A stretch of DNA of 64,000 nt from Pseudoxanthomonas suwonensis (GTDB lineage: Bacteria > Pseudomonadota > Gammaproteobacteria > Xanthomonadales > Xanthomonadaceae): positions 682,001 to 746,000 of the forward strand of contig NZ_CP011144.1 of the NCBI RefSeq assembly GCF_000972865.1, in the 5' to 3' direction. Below, piece by piece: positions 25,965 to 35,715 of the stretch; position 1 is the first letter of the stretch, and each line of letters starts with the position of its first letter. The translations under genes were made by a program, and so were the position numbers. A model generated the notes under the pieces. It had not been told where the DNA came from. It saw only the letters and a program-made list of their open reading frames with translations, and searched no databases.

Positions 25965-26647
25965 CGTCCGGCCACCGTGCCCGCGGGGCTCTTCGCATGA
26001 GCGCCCTGCCCGGCTGGGTCCTGCCGACCGCCATGTTCGTGGTGCCGGTGCTGGTGGCGGTGGTGGTCAACCGCCTGTTCCGCCACCGCCGCACAAACCC
26101 GAACTTCGTGCTGGCCTGGTTCGTCGCGGTGTGCTGGATCTTCGCAGTAGTGGTGATCCTCCGCCAGGTGCGCTGAGCAGGCTGCAGTCTCCGCCGCGAG
26201 CCGGTCGCAGACTGGCCGCGAAAGCGGGATGGCGGTGTTGATTGCCGTGGCCGCCTGCATGCAGCCGCCCGCCGCCTCGCGCACGCTGGCGCCCGGATGG
26301 GCCTGGAAGACGAGATAGAACTGGCCGTATTCCTCCGAGCCTTGCACCGCCAACCGGTCTTGGGCGACGAAATCATCGCCACGCGTCGCGGGACCGGTCC
26401 GCGCTTCCAGCGCCGCCTTGGCCGCCTCGCAACACTCGCCGACCGCCTTCGCGCCTTCGTGCGCCACCCGCAGCATCGCGGCCGTTCGCGTGGCGCAAGC
26501 CGGAGCGGACGGGAAGAACGCACGAAAGCCGGCGGGCCGGACATCCACGCGTAACCGCCATGCGATGCCGGTCGGCGCGCCGATCCTGTCTCCGCCCCTT
26601 CCCGGGCGGAAGCGGCGGGCGATCACGACAGCGGCACGGCTGCGCAT
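25955..26647 (-). CDS. Possible hypothetical protein or decaying gene
   Basis: This minus-strand frame shows coding-like third-position G/C bias between about 26190 and 26560 (for example EEYGQFYLVFQAHPGASVRE and AGGCMQAATAINTA), but its C-terminal part is antisense to the well-supported 59-residue protein and its N-terminus has no clear start. The most likely reading is a real gene of about 120-150 residues whose stop has been lost by frameshift, or a remnant. No family is recognised. The rest of the 783-nt gap 26177-26959 shows no other gene; a -10-like TAGACT at 26877-26882 may serve the CHAT gene. Confidence 0.3.
   Translation of the reverse strand: MRSRAAVVIARRFRPGRGGDRIGAPTGIAWRLRVDVRPAGFRAFFPSAPACATRTAAMLRVAHEGAKAVGECCEAAKAALEARTGPATRGDDFVAQDRLAVQGSEEYGQFYLVFQAHPGASVREAAGGCMQAATAINTAIPLSRPVCDRLAAETAACSAHLAEDHHYCEDPAHRDEPGQHEVRVCAAVAEQAVDHHRHQHRHHEHGGRQDPAGQGAHAKSPAGTVAGRPA
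25997..26176 (+). CDS. 59-residue membrane protein
   Basis: A small open frame from ATG 25997 to TGA 26174-26176. It has two hydrophobic segments: residues 8-25 (VLPTAMFVVPVLVAVVVN) and about 37-55 (FVLAWFVAVCWIFAVVVIL), joined by a basic loop (RLFRHRRTNPN). Almost every third base is G or C, as in neighbouring real genes. It probably spans the inner membrane twice with both ends on the same side. No clear Shine-Dalgarno is seen. It follows accA by 69 nt in the same direction. Unknown function. Confidence 0.7.
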   Translation: MSALPGWVLPTAMFVVPVLVAVVVNRLFRHRRTNPNFVLAWFVAVCWIFAVVVILRQVR

Positions 26648-26959
26648 CCGTCGATCCGTCGCCCGACCAGCGGCGTGCGCGCGAGTCCGGATGCGGGTGT
26701 CGCACCGGCGCCGGACGGCGGATGCGACGGCGCTGACCGTTCGCTGGGCAGGTTTCCGTTTCTCCGGAAGCGGTCACCGGAAGTGGCCGCGATGCAACGT
26801 GCGGACGTCCCGCGGAAGACGATTGGCCGAAAGGACTATGTCGTCCTGTCAATGGTGGTGTCGGGAATCCGCTTCCTAGACTTGCGGATGGCCCGATGCG
26901 GCATGGCCGCCTCGCGTCGCCCGAACGCGGCAGCTTCACGCCCGACCTGGAGAGTGACG

Positions 26960-29074
26960 ATGCGCATGCTCCCATGCTTCATCCGCCCATCGGCGTTGCT
27001 GTTGCTGGCAGCCCTGGGCGGAACGCAGGCGCTGGCCCGGGAGCCCGGGGATGTTCCGGAGGCGAAGCGCGCGTCGGCCGAGGCCGCCGCCGCGCGCATG
27101 CAGGATGCCGACACCGCGCTGCAGCTGAGCAGCGAAGGCGCGCTGCTGTACCAGCAGGAGGAGGTCAAGCTCGACGGCTACCAGTACTGCAGCCAGGCGG
27201 TGGCGCTGGCCGAAGCGGGCGATTTCCGCGCAAGCATCCGCGCGGCAAGCATGGCGCTGGCGCTGGGCGAGCAGACCGGCAACCAGGACCTGGTCGCCAA
27301 GGCCAGCCGCGACCTGGCGATCGCCTACAGCTATTCCGGCAACCTGGACAAGGCCGAGGAGTTCGCCCGCCAGGCGTTGCAGTACCAGGCCACCGATCCA
27401 ACCCAGGTGGTCGGTCCGGCGCACAAGATCATCGGCGACGTGCAGCAGCGCCGCGGCGACCACGCCGCGGCGGTGGCGAGCTACGAAACCGCGCTGCAGG
27501 GCAGTTCGGAACGCTACCGGCCGCTGGTGGAAACCTCGCTGGCCAATGCGCTGGTCAAGACCGGCGACCTGGCGCGCGCGCGCGCGTTGCTGGACGCAAT
27601 GGCGGTACCGGCCGAGCCCGGCCTGTACGGCCAGTTCGAACGCAGCCAGGCCGAACTGCTGCTGGCCGAGAACCGGCCGCAACAGGCGCGCGACCGCTAC
27701 CGCGCGCTGGCGGAACGCAGCGGCGGCAGCGACGACGCGTACCAGCGGCTGTGGGCGTTGGAGGGAATGTCGCGCAGCGAGCTGGCGCTCGGCGACCGGG
27801 CCGCCGCAACCGATGCGCTGGCCCAGGCGGTGGACAGCCTGGACCAGGTGCGCGCCCGCTTCCGCAGCGAAGAATTCAAGATGGGCCTGTTCTCCGACGT
27901 GCAGGACATCTTCGAGCGCGTGGTCGACCTGAACTCGCAGCTGGGCCGACCGGCGCAGGCGTTCGACTACAGCGAGCGTAGCCGGGCGCGGGCGCTGCTG
28001 GACGAAGTACGCGACCGCGGCCAGCTGTCGCGGACGGCTACCAGCACGATCGACCTGAAGACGCTGCAGGGCCTGCTGCGCCCCGACGAGCGCGTGATCG
28101 AGTTCCATTCCCTCGAGGACAGGCTGCTGGCCTGGGTCGTCTCGCCCGGCGGCATCCGCGAGACCGCCTATCCGCTGCCCCGCGCCGAACTGGAGCTGCT
28201 GGTGGAGGCGTTCCGCGATTCGATCGTCGCCGGCCGCCACGCTGCGGTCGACGGCGCGCGCCAGATCGGCGATCTGCTGATCCCGCCGCTCGGCCTGGAG
28301 CCGGGCACGCGCCTCATCATCGTGCCGCACGGGTCGCTGCACTACCTGCCGTTCCAGGCGTTGCGGCCGCGGGGGGAATACCTGATCCAGGGCCACCCGA
28401 TCGCGATCGCGCCATCGATCAGCATCGCGGCGCAGCTGGCCGCGAGGGACGGACGGGTCGAACCGACGCTGGTCGCGTTCGGGAACCCGGACGTCGCTCC
28501 GGAATACGCGCTGCCGGCATCGGAGGAGGAGGTCAAGAAGCTGGCGGCCCTGTTCCCGCGCACCACGCTCTATCTCAACGATGCCGCCACCAAGACCCGC
28601 TTCCGCGAATCGGCAGGCAGCGCGCGCCTGCTGCACGTGGCCGCGCACGCCGAGGCCGACCGGGTCGACCCGCTGTATTCGCGCATCCTGCTGGCCAACG
28701 AGGACGGCAGGCAGAGTTTCCTGGAAGCGCACGAGGTGCTGGCACTGGACATGGACGGCGTGGCGCTGGTGACGCTGTCCGCATGCGAATCCGGCCTGGG
28801 CCGCATCGCCGCCGGCGACGAGGTGCTCGGCTTCTCGCGCGCATTCCTGTCGGCCGGATCGTCGGCATTGATCCTTTCGCTGTGGCCGGTCGCCGACGAC
28901 GCCACCGAAGTGCTGATGACCACGCTGTACGGCGAACTGGCCAAGGGCACCGACGTGCAGAGCGCGATGCGCGATGCCCAGCTGGCGCTTCTGTCGCGGC
29001 AGGAATTCGAGCATCCGTTCTTCTGGGCGCCGTTCAACGTCATCGGCAACTGGCGCCTGACTACGAGGAACTGA
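26960..29074 (+). CDS. Exported TPR-CHAT domain protein
   Basis: A 704-residue protein. Signal peptide about 1-25 (LLLLAALGGTQALA). Residues about 55-330 are TPR-like helical pairs (GDFRASIRAASMALALGEQTG, SGNLDKAEEFARQALQY, GDHAAAVASYETAL). Residues about 400-704 are a CHAT domain, a caspase-like cysteine protease fold; the predicted dyad is H563 (HVAAHAE) and C609 (TLSACESGLG), both present. GGAGAG is 5 nt before ATG 26960. It is directly followed, 2 nt on, by the TpsB gene and then TpsA, so it may process or handle the secreted adhesin. That role is inference from gene order. Confidence 0.88.
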   Translation: MRMLPCFIRPSALLLLAALGGTQALAREPGDVPEAKRASAEAAAARMQDADTALQLSSEGALLYQQEEVKLDGYQYCSQAVALAEAGDFRASIRAASMALALGEQTGNQDLVAKASRDLAIAYSYSGNLDKAEEFARQALQYQATDPTQVVGPAHKIIGDVQQRRGDHAAAVASYETALQGSSERYRPLVETSLANALVKTGDLARARALLDAMAVPAEPGLYGQFERSQAELLLAENRPQQARDRYRALAERSGGSDDAYQRLWALEGMSRSELALGDRAAATDALAQAVDSLDQVRARFRSEEFKMGLFSDVQDIFERVVDLNSQLGRPAQAFDYSERSRARALLDEVRDRGQLSRTATSTIDLKTLQGLLRPDERVIEFHSLEDRLLAWVVSPGGIRETAYPLPRAELELLVEAFRDSIVAGRHAAVDGARQIGDLLIPPLGLEPGTRLIIVPHGSLHYLPFQALRPRGEYLIQGHPIAIAPSISIAAQLAARDGRVEPTLVAFGNPDVAPEYALPASEEEVKKLAALFPRTTLYLNDAATKTRFRESAGSARLLHVAAHAEADRVDPLYSRILLANEDGRQSFLEAHEVLALDMDGVALVTLSACESGLGRIAAGDEVLGFSRAFLSAGSSALILSLWPVADDATEVLMTTLYGELAKGTDVQSAMRDAQLALLSRQEFEHPFFWAPFNVIGNWRLTTRN

Positions 29075-29076
29075 GC

Positions 29077-30831
29077 ATGGCCGCCACTCCGCATCCGATA
29101 TCCCCTGCGGTGGTCCGCACCGGGCCGCGCCTGCTGGTCCTCGCCCTGGCCGCTGCGCTGTCGCTGCCGGCACAGGCGCAGGAGTCGCCGCAGCAGTTGC
29201 CGGCACCCGACCTGCCGGACCTGCGGCCGACCGGCGCGGACGGCGACGACGGCCCGGGCTGCCGCACCGGCTGTGCGCAGATGTCCGCGCAGGAGCCGCA
29301 GCAACTGGCGCCGCCGCCGCAGATGGAGGCCAGCTTCGTGCTGCAGCGGGTCGTGTTCCGGGGCGCGACCGCGTTCGGCACGCCGGAACTGGAAGCTTTG
29401 GTCGCGGACCGGATCGGACGCACCGTCGCGTTCGCGGACCTGCAGCAGCTCGCCCAGCGCGTCACCCGGCACTACCACGAGCACGGCTACGTCCTGGCGC
29501 AGGCGGTCTTGCCGGTGCAGGAAATCATGGACGGCACGGTCGAGATCAGCGTCGTCGAGGGCAGGCTGGGCGGCGTATCGCTGGAGCTCGATCCGGCCAC
29601 CCCGATCTCCGAGGAGCGCATCGCCGCGATGCTCGCGCCGCTGGTCGTGGGCGAGCCGCTGGACGGACCGCGCTACGAGCGGACGATGCTGCTGATGTCC
29701 GACCTGCCCGGCGTGCGCCCGCAATCGGTGCTGGAAACCGGCCGCCAGGCCGGCAGCAGCAACCTGGTGGTGCAGGTCGCGCCCGGCGACCGGGTGCGCT
29801 TCAACGTCGAGCTGGACAACCACGGCAACGAGGAAGTCGGCCGCTGGCGCCTGGGCGGCACCCTGCGCTGGGCGAGTCCGCTGCGCATCGGCGACAACCT
29901 GGACCTGCGCCTGCTGGCATCGGACGACCGCCTGTTCGGCGGCGACGGCACCCTGTTCGGGCGCATCGCCTACGAGCTGCCGCTGGGCAGCAACGGCACC
30001 CGGCTGGGAATGGGCGCTTCGCGGGTGTACTACAGCCTCGGCGGCGGCTTCGAGATCCTCGATGCAGTCGGCATCGCCCGGATCTACGACATCGGCGTCA
30101 CCCATCCGCTGATCCGCCAGCGTGGCCAGAACCTGTTCCTGCGCGGATTCGTCGACCGCAAGGAACTGACCGACGAACTGCGCGCGGTCGACTTCAAGTC
30201 GGAGAAGCGCATCACCGGCGTCGGTTTCAGCTGGGCCTGGGAACGGCGCGACGGCTTCGGCGGGGGCGGCTACTGGAGTTCCAGCGGCGCGCTGTACCAC
30301 GGCGACCTGGACCTGCTCGACGAAGCCTCGCGCGTGGTCGACGACAGCATCCTCGGCCGTGGCATCGGCGGCAGTTTCAACAAGCTGACCTTGCAGGCCG
30401 CGCGCCTGCAGGCGCTGGGCGAGCGCTTGAGCCTGTACGTCGCGATCGGCGGCCAGGCCTCCGACAGGAACCTGGACGCCTCCGAAAAGCTCGCGCTCGG
30501 CGGCCCGCGCGCGGTGCGTGCCTACGAACCGGGCGACGTGCTGGTCGACGAAGGCGCGATCGCCAACGTCGAGCTGCGCTGGGCAATGAGCCGGTCCTTC
30601 ACCGGCTTCGTGTTCTACGACATCGGCACCGGAGACTTCAACCACAATCCCGGCGAGTTCGATACGGACCGCGGCCGCACGCTGCGTGGCCCGGGCATCG
30701 GGCTGAACTACGGCAGCCGCAACGGCTTCTCGGCCAGTGCCACCGCCGCCTGGCCGCTTGTCCACAGGACTGCCGCCAACGGTGGCGATCGTTCGCCGAT
30801 GGCGTACGTCCAGATGATGAAGAGCTTCTGA
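29077..30831 (+). CDS. Two-partner secretion transporter TpsB (ShlB/FhaC/HecB family)
   Basis: A 584-residue outer-membrane protein that translocates a TpsA partner. Signal peptide 1-34 (ending PAQAQ), a Pro-rich linker, then the POTRA-2/ShlB region (FVLQRVVFRGATAFGTPELEALV ... HYHEHGYVLAQAVLPVQEI), a second POTRA, and the barrel with the FhaC-type RLG/RAY turn (LALGGPRAVRAYEPGDVLVDEGA) and terminal Phe (VQMMKSF). The ATG follows GAGGAA by 6 nt and the CHAT stop by 2 nt. Its substrate is the TpsA encoded 22 nt downstream. Confidence 0.94.
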   Translation: MAATPHPISPAVVRTGPRLLVLALAAALSLPAQAQESPQQLPAPDLPDLRPTGADGDDGPGCRTGCAQMSAQEPQQLAPPPQMEASFVLQRVVFRGATAFGTPELEALVADRIGRTVAFADLQQLAQRVTRHYHEHGYVLAQAVLPVQEIMDGTVEISVVEGRLGGVSLELDPATPISEERIAAMLAPLVVGEPLDGPRYERTMLLMSDLPGVRPQSVLETGRQAGSSNLVVQVAPGDRVRFNVELDNHGNEEVGRWRLGGTLRWASPLRIGDNLDLRLLASDDRLFGGDGTLFGRIAYELPLGSNGTRLGMGASRVYYSLGGGFEILDAVGIARIYDIGVTHPLIRQRGQNLFLRGFVDRKELTDELRAVDFKSEKRITGVGFSWAWERRDGFGGGGYWSSSGALYHGDLDLLDEASRVVDDSILGRGIGGSFNKLTLQAARLQALGERLSLYVAIGGQASDRNLDASEKLALGGPRAVRAYEPGDVLVDEGAIANVELRWAMSRSFTGFVFYDIGTGDFNHNPGEFDTDRGRTLRGPGIGLNYGSRNGFSASATAAWPLVHRTAANGGDRSPMAYVQMMKSF

Positions 30832-30853
30832 CAGGAAGCGCGGAGTGACCGAC

Positions 30854-33800
30854 ATGACCCGCCAACGCAACCGGCACAAATACACGCTGCGCCGCCCGCT
30901 GACCGGCGCGATCCTGGTGGCGCTGGCGGCCACGGCACAGGCGGCCCCGCCGGCGGACGAGCTTCCGACCGGGGGGGCCGTGGTGAGTGGTGCCGCCGCC
31001 ATCTCGATCCCCGACACCGCGCGCATGGTCATCAACCAGACGACGACCGGCGCCATCGTGAACTGGACTTCGTTCTCGATCGGCCAATCGGCCAGCGTCA
31101 CCTTCAACCATGTCGACAGCAGCGGCGTCACGCTCAACCGCGTCATGACAACCGTGCCCTCCGAGATCTTCGGCGCGCTGAACGCCAACGGCCGCGTATT
31201 CCTGATCAACCCCAACGGCGTGCTCTTCGGCGAGACCGCGCGGGTGAGTGTCGGCGGGCTGGTCGCATCGACGATCGCCATCAGCGACCCGGACTTCCTC
31301 GGCGGCGTCGCCAACGGAAGCTTCATTTTCGACTCGGGAAGCAACACCAGCGTGGGGTTCGTCGAGAACTACGGCGAACTGGTCGCCGCTTCCGGAGGCA
31401 CGATCGCCCTGCTGGGAGGCGACATCACCAACGCAGGCGCCATCATCGCCGACCTTGGCACTGTCGTACTGGCCTCTTCGCGGCAGGTCACGCTGGACTT
31501 CTTCGGCGACGGACTCACCCAGGTGTCGATCGGCCTGGGCGCGGGCGACAGGCGGATCTCCAATGAAGGCCTGCTGCAGGCGGACGGCGGCAACGTGCTG
31601 TTGCGCACCCAGACCGATGCCGGCCACTCCGACAGTTCTGGCGGGTACCTGCATCACAACGGCATCATCCGCGCACGCACGCTGCAGAACCGCGGGGGCC
31701 GCATCGTGCTCGACGCCGGGGCTGGCGTTTTGGAGGTGGGTACGGGGTATTCCGACACCGGCATCCTGGGAGCCGTCGTCGATGCCACCGGACCCGGCGC
31801 CAGCGAGTCCGGCGGCGATATCGAACTGCGCGCCGCGCAAGTGACCATCGCCGGCCTGTCGGACAGCGCGGCAGGCGCGGACAACCCTACCCTGATCGAC
31901 GCCAGCGGCACCACCGGCGGCGGACGGATCGTCATCGACAGCCTGTTCCAGACATGGCTGGAAAGCTACAACTTCGACACTCCGGACGACGTCCCCCTGG
32001 TGCTGCGAAGCGATGCGCTCGGCTCCGGCCGCGGAGGCAGCATTTCCTTCAACAACCGAGACCTCAATAGCCGGACCAGCATCCTGCTGAGCGGTCCGAT
32101 ACGCGTGCAGGCCCGGGGCTTCGGAACGGCAAGCGGGGGCGAGGTGAGTCTCGCCACCGAGCAGGGTGGCATCCTCCTGTACGACAATCCCAACAGCACG
32201 ATATCCGGGCCCATTGAAATCGATGCGAGCGGCGTGTCGGGCGGGGGCAGCATCGCGCTCCTCGCGGACAACGGCCCCATCGGGATCGAAGCCGGCACCG
32301 TACTGCGCGCCAACGCGACCGGAAACGGCGATGGCGGCAGCATCCGGGCCTTCGGCAGTACGGGGCTGCGCGCATATGGCCAGTTCTCCGCGCGCGGCGG
32401 CACGGCCGGCGGCAACGGCGGATGGATCGAGACTTCCGGCGGCGGCGTGCAACTGAGCGGCATTGGCATCGACGCGGGCGCACCTCAAGGCGTAGCCGGC
32501 ACCTGGTTGATCGACCCGTACGACGTCTTCATCGTGCACGGCAACGCCAGCGGTTCCCTGCCATCGAATCCGTTGGATCCGGTAGGCGACAGCTACATCC
32601 AGGACGGCGACATCAACAATGCGCTCGACGCCGGCACCAGCGTGCACATCACCACCGGCGACCCGGCAACGGGCGACTCGAACGGCGACATCGTGTTCCT
32701 GTCCGACCCGGATCCGGTGCACATCGTCCGCAGCAACGGCACTGCCGAGCTGTCCTTCCGCCTCGATGCCCACCGGGGGATCCGTACCGATATCCACATC
32801 AACGGCAGTACACCGGTCGAAGGAGTCACGATCGACGGCGGCGGCGGCCCTCTGCACGTGCTGTTCAATGCCGACGCCAACGCCACCGCCAATCCGAATT
32901 CCGACGATGCCGGCATCCACCTGACCAACGCCACCATCCTCAGCCGCGGCGGCAACGTCTGGTTCTACGGACAGGACAACCCGGACCAGGGCGTGGCCAC
33001 GAGCGAAGAGGGCGGAATCCGGTTGCAATCGAGCAGCATCGATACTCGGGACGCCACCGGAAGCGGCGGCGAAGTGCGCCTGCGCGGCCTCGGCGGCTAC
33101 GACCCCGGGGTGGCCCTGTACGAAAGCACGATCTTCAGCGGCGGCGGCGGCCAGCAGCTATTCGGCCGCAACCTGTTCGGCGGCGATGGCGTCGTGCTGG
33201 CGTCAGGCAGCGGACTGCACGGGGCGGGCGGCGATATACGCATCACCGGCGTGGGGACGACGACGAGTTCGTTTCCCCGCGACGCATATGGCGTGACCGT
33301 CCAGTCCTCGCAGGTGACCAGCGACGGCGGAAGCATCGAGATCGCCGGGCGCGCCTCCAGCACCGCCTCCGCCTCCTACGCCGACCAGGCGGCGGGCGTA
33401 TTCCTGGGCGCGGGCACCCGGATCGGCGGCGCGGCGACCTCGCGCGTGCGCATCGTCGGGGAATCGAGCGCGACCAACGGCGAGCAGGCCGGCATCCTCC
33501 TGTACACCAGTGACAGCAGCGTCTGCGGCGATACAGGCCCCTGCGTGGCCGCCGAAGAAATCGTGCTGCAGGCCGCCACCAGCGACGGATCGCCGGCGAT
33601 CGTGTTCGGGGAAGAGGTGGCGGCCTCCCGGATCATCAACCTGCGCCCGGGCGGTGTCGATGTCAACGGCAACGTCTACGAGCGCCCGGACGATCCGATC
33701 TCGATCGGCGGCTCTGCCGGGTTCGTTCTCGATCCCGGCGACTTCCAGCGCATCATCGCACCGGACGTGGTCCTGGGCAGCGACATCCAGACCGGCCTGA

Positions 33801-35701
33801 TCGACGTGGAACAGCCGCTGCAGCGTGTCGGCAACCTGAGCCTGCAGGCCGGCGGCAGCGACGCGGAGGGGATCTGGATCGATGCGGCCCTGAATGTCGA
33901 CGGCTATACGCTGGCACTGGTCAGCGCCGGCAGGATCGGCCAGGGCACATCCGGCGCGATCACTGCGGAAAGCCTGCTGGCGCGCTCCACCGGCGGCGAC
34001 GTGCTGCTGGACAACCCCGCCAACGACGTTTCCGGCAACACCCTGGCCGGCGACGCCGCCGGGGAGTTCCACTACGTCGACACCAGCGCGCTGGCGATCG
34101 GCGACGTCGACGCGCTCGGCTTCGCGGCGGCGGACAACACGCCGCAGGCGCTGTCGGCGACCGGCCTGGCCGCCGGCGACGACGTGCTCATACAGAACCT
34201 GGCCGGCGACCTGACCCTGGCCGCCGACGTCAGCGCCGGCAACGACATCACGCTGGTCACCGCGGGCACCCTGCAGAACACCGGCGGCGCAACGCTGGAC
34301 GCCGGCAACCTGTGGCGGGTCTGGGCCGACACCTGGGTCGGCGAGACCCGCGGCGGGCTGGCCGGATCCGGGCCGCTGCCGAACCTGTACGGCTGCGCCT
34401 ATGACAGCAGCAGCTGCAGCGTCACCGTTTCGGATACCGACAATCAATTCATCTACACCCAGCAACCGACCGCTACGGTCGTCATCGGCAGCCACTCGCG
34501 CGAATACGGACTGGACAACCCGACGTTCGGATTCGATGTCGACGGGGTGATCCTGGACGACATCGCCGCCAACGTGATCGTCGGCGACGTCTCCACGACG
34601 GCGACGATCACCAGCAACGTAGGCCAGTACCCGATCGACGGCAGCTTCACCTCGCCGGCCGGATACGTGATCAGCCTGACGCCCGGCACCCTCGACGTGT
34701 CCCCGGCCATGTTGCTGTACCTGGCCGATCCGTACAGCCGCGTCTACGGCGACCCCGAAGGCCTGCTGAGCGGCACCGTCACCGGCTTCCGCAATGGCGA
34801 GACACTGGCGGACGCCACCACCGGCACGCTCGCGTTCGCCTCCGATACCGGCCCGACTACGCCGGTCGGGACCTATGCCATCTTCGGCAGCGGCCTGAGC
34901 GCGGGCAACTACGTGTTCGAGCAGGCACCCGGCAACGCCTCCGCCTACCAGATCACGCCGGCCACCCTGCTCTACCTGGCCGATCCGTACAGCCGCGTCT
35001 ACGGCGACCCCGAAGGCCTGCTGAGCGGCACCGTCACCGGCTTGCGCAACGGCGAGACACTGGCGGACGCCACCACCGGCACGCTCGCGTTCGCCTCCGA
35101 TACCGCCCCGACCACGCCGGTCGGGACCTATGCCATCTTCGGCAGCGGCCTGAGCGCGGGCAACTACGTGTTCGAGCAGGCGCCCGGCAACGCCACCGCC
35201 TACCAGATCACGCCGGCCACCCTGCTCTACGTCGCCGATCCCTACAGCCGACTGGTCGGCCAGCCCAACGGCTTCTTTGGCGGTACCGTCACCGGCTTGC
35301 GCAACGGCGAGACGCTGGCGGACGCGACCACCGGCACGCTCGCATTCGCCAGTCCGGCCGACCGGTTCGCCCGGGTCGGCATCTATCCGATCCTGGGCAG
35401 CGGCCTGAGCGCGACCAACTATGTGTTCGAGCAGGCGCCCGGCAATGCGGTCGCGCTGACCGTGTTCGGACTGCAGGGCACCCTGTTCGCCACCGAACTG
35501 GTGCGCCAGCCGCAGGACAACTACCTGTACGACCGCAACCTCGGCATGGCCCCGATCTGCCCGGTCGTTTCCGACCTGCTGCGCACCAGCGCGACCGACG
35601 AAGGCGACATGCTGGCGCGGGAATGGTCGCGGGTGAAGACCCGGCCCAACCTGACCAACTGCATCCAGGGCAACCGCCGCAACGGCTGCGACGATTTCTG
35701 A
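30854..35701 (+). CDS. TpsA adhesin, filamentous-hemagglutinin N-terminal domain with MBG repeats
   Basis: A 1615-residue secreted beta-helix protein. Signal peptide 1-30 (ALAATAQA), then the TPS domain with the hallmark FLINPNGVLFG (NPNG at 119-122). The middle is long, low-complexity beta-helix sequence rich in Gly, Ser and Asp. From about residue 1200 four MBG/YDG-type units occur, three of them 85 residues each. The C-terminus has three Cys (ICPV, NCIQ, GCDDF) and no recognisable toxin domain, so an adhesin rather than a contact-dependent inhibitor. ATG 30854 has GGAG 8 nt upstream and is preferred to the GTG at 30845. A G7 run lies at 30971-30977. Confidence 0.92.
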   Translation: MTRQRNRHKYTLRRPLTGAILVALAATAQAAPPADELPTGGAVVSGAAAISIPDTARMVINQTTTGAIVNWTSFSIGQSASVTFNHVDSSGVTLNRVMTTVPSEIFGALNANGRVFLINPNGVLFGETARVSVGGLVASTIAISDPDFLGGVANGSFIFDSGSNTSVGFVENYGELVAASGGTIALLGGDITNAGAIIADLGTVVLASSRQVTLDFFGDGLTQVSIGLGAGDRRISNEGLLQADGGNVLLRTQTDAGHSDSSGGYLHHNGIIRARTLQNRGGRIVLDAGAGVLEVGTGYSDTGILGAVVDATGPGASESGGDIELRAAQVTIAGLSDSAAGADNPTLIDASGTTGGGRIVIDSLFQTWLESYNFDTPDDVPLVLRSDALGSGRGGSISFNNRDLNSRTSILLSGPIRVQARGFGTASGGEVSLATEQGGILLYDNPNSTISGPIEIDASGVSGGGSIALLADNGPIGIEAGTVLRANATGNGDGGSIRAFGSTGLRAYGQFSARGGTAGGNGGWIETSGGGVQLSGIGIDAGAPQGVAGTWLIDPYDVFIVHGNASGSLPSNPLDPVGDSYIQDGDINNALDAGTSVHITTGDPATGDSNGDIVFLSDPDPVHIVRSNGTAELSFRLDAHRGIRTDIHINGSTPVEGVTIDGGGGPLHVLFNADANATANPNSDDAGIHLTNATILSRGGNVWFYGQDNPDQGVATSEEGGIRLQSSSIDTRDATGSGGEVRLRGLGGYDPGVALYESTIFSGGGGQQLFGRNLFGGDGVVLASGSGLHGAGGDIRITGVGTTTSSFPRDAYGVTVQSSQVTSDGGSIEIAGRASSTASASYADQAAGVFLGAGTRIGGAATSRVRIVGESSATNGEQAGILLYTSDSSVCGDTGPCVAAEEIVLQAATSDGSPAIVFGEEVAASRIINLRPGGVDVNGNVYERPDDPISIGGSAGFVLDPGDFQRIIAPDVVLGSDIQTGLIDVEQPLQRVGNLSLQAGGSDAEGIWIDAALNVDGYTLALVSAGRIGQGTSGAITAESLLARSTGGDVLLDNPANDVSGNTLAGDAAGEFHYVDTSALAIGDVDALGFAAADNTPQALSATGLAAGDDVLIQNLAGDLTLAADVSAGNDITLVTAGTLQNTGGATLDAGNLWRVWADTWVGETRGGLAGSGPLPNLYGCAYDSSSCSVTVSDTDNQFIYTQQPTATVVIGSHSREYGLDNPTFGFDVDGVILDDIAANVIVGDVSTTATITSNVGQYPIDGSFTSPAGYVISLTPGTLDVSPAMLLYLADPYSRVYGDPEGLLSGTVTGFRNGETLADATTGTLAFASDTGPTTPVGTYAIFGSGLSAGNYVFEQAPGNASAYQITPATLLYLADPYSRVYGDPEGLLSGTVTGLRNGETLADATTGTLAFASDTAPTTPVGTYAIFGSGLSAGNYVFEQAPGNATAYQITPATLLYVADPYSRLVGQPNGFFGGTVTGLRNGETLADATTGTLAFASPADRFARVGIYPILGSGLSATNYVFEQAPGNAVALTVFGLQGTLFATELVRQPQDNYLYDRNLGMAPICPVVSDLLRTSATDEGDMLAREWSRVKTRPNLTNCIQGNRRNGCDDF
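34721..35485 (+). repeat. Three 255-bp MBG-domain repeats
   Basis: Units start at 34721, 34976 and 35231. The first two are almost identical at DNA level (ADPYSRVYGDPEGLL...GETLADATTGTLAFASD), the third has diverged. Perfect 85-codon spacing keeps the reading frame, so copies can be gained or lost by recombination. Confidence 0.93.
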
Positions 35702-35715
35702 GCGGCATGGACTGG

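Noticed and set aside
28570..31347. A 925-codon minus-strand frame across tpsB and parts of its neighbours
   Set aside because: Antisense shadow; the plus-strand genes have signal peptides, domains and ribosome sites.
30854..35701. A contact-dependent inhibition (CdiA) toxin in the TpsA protein
   Set aside because: No pretoxin motif, no toxin-like C-terminus and no small immunity gene follows; the end is MBG repeats.
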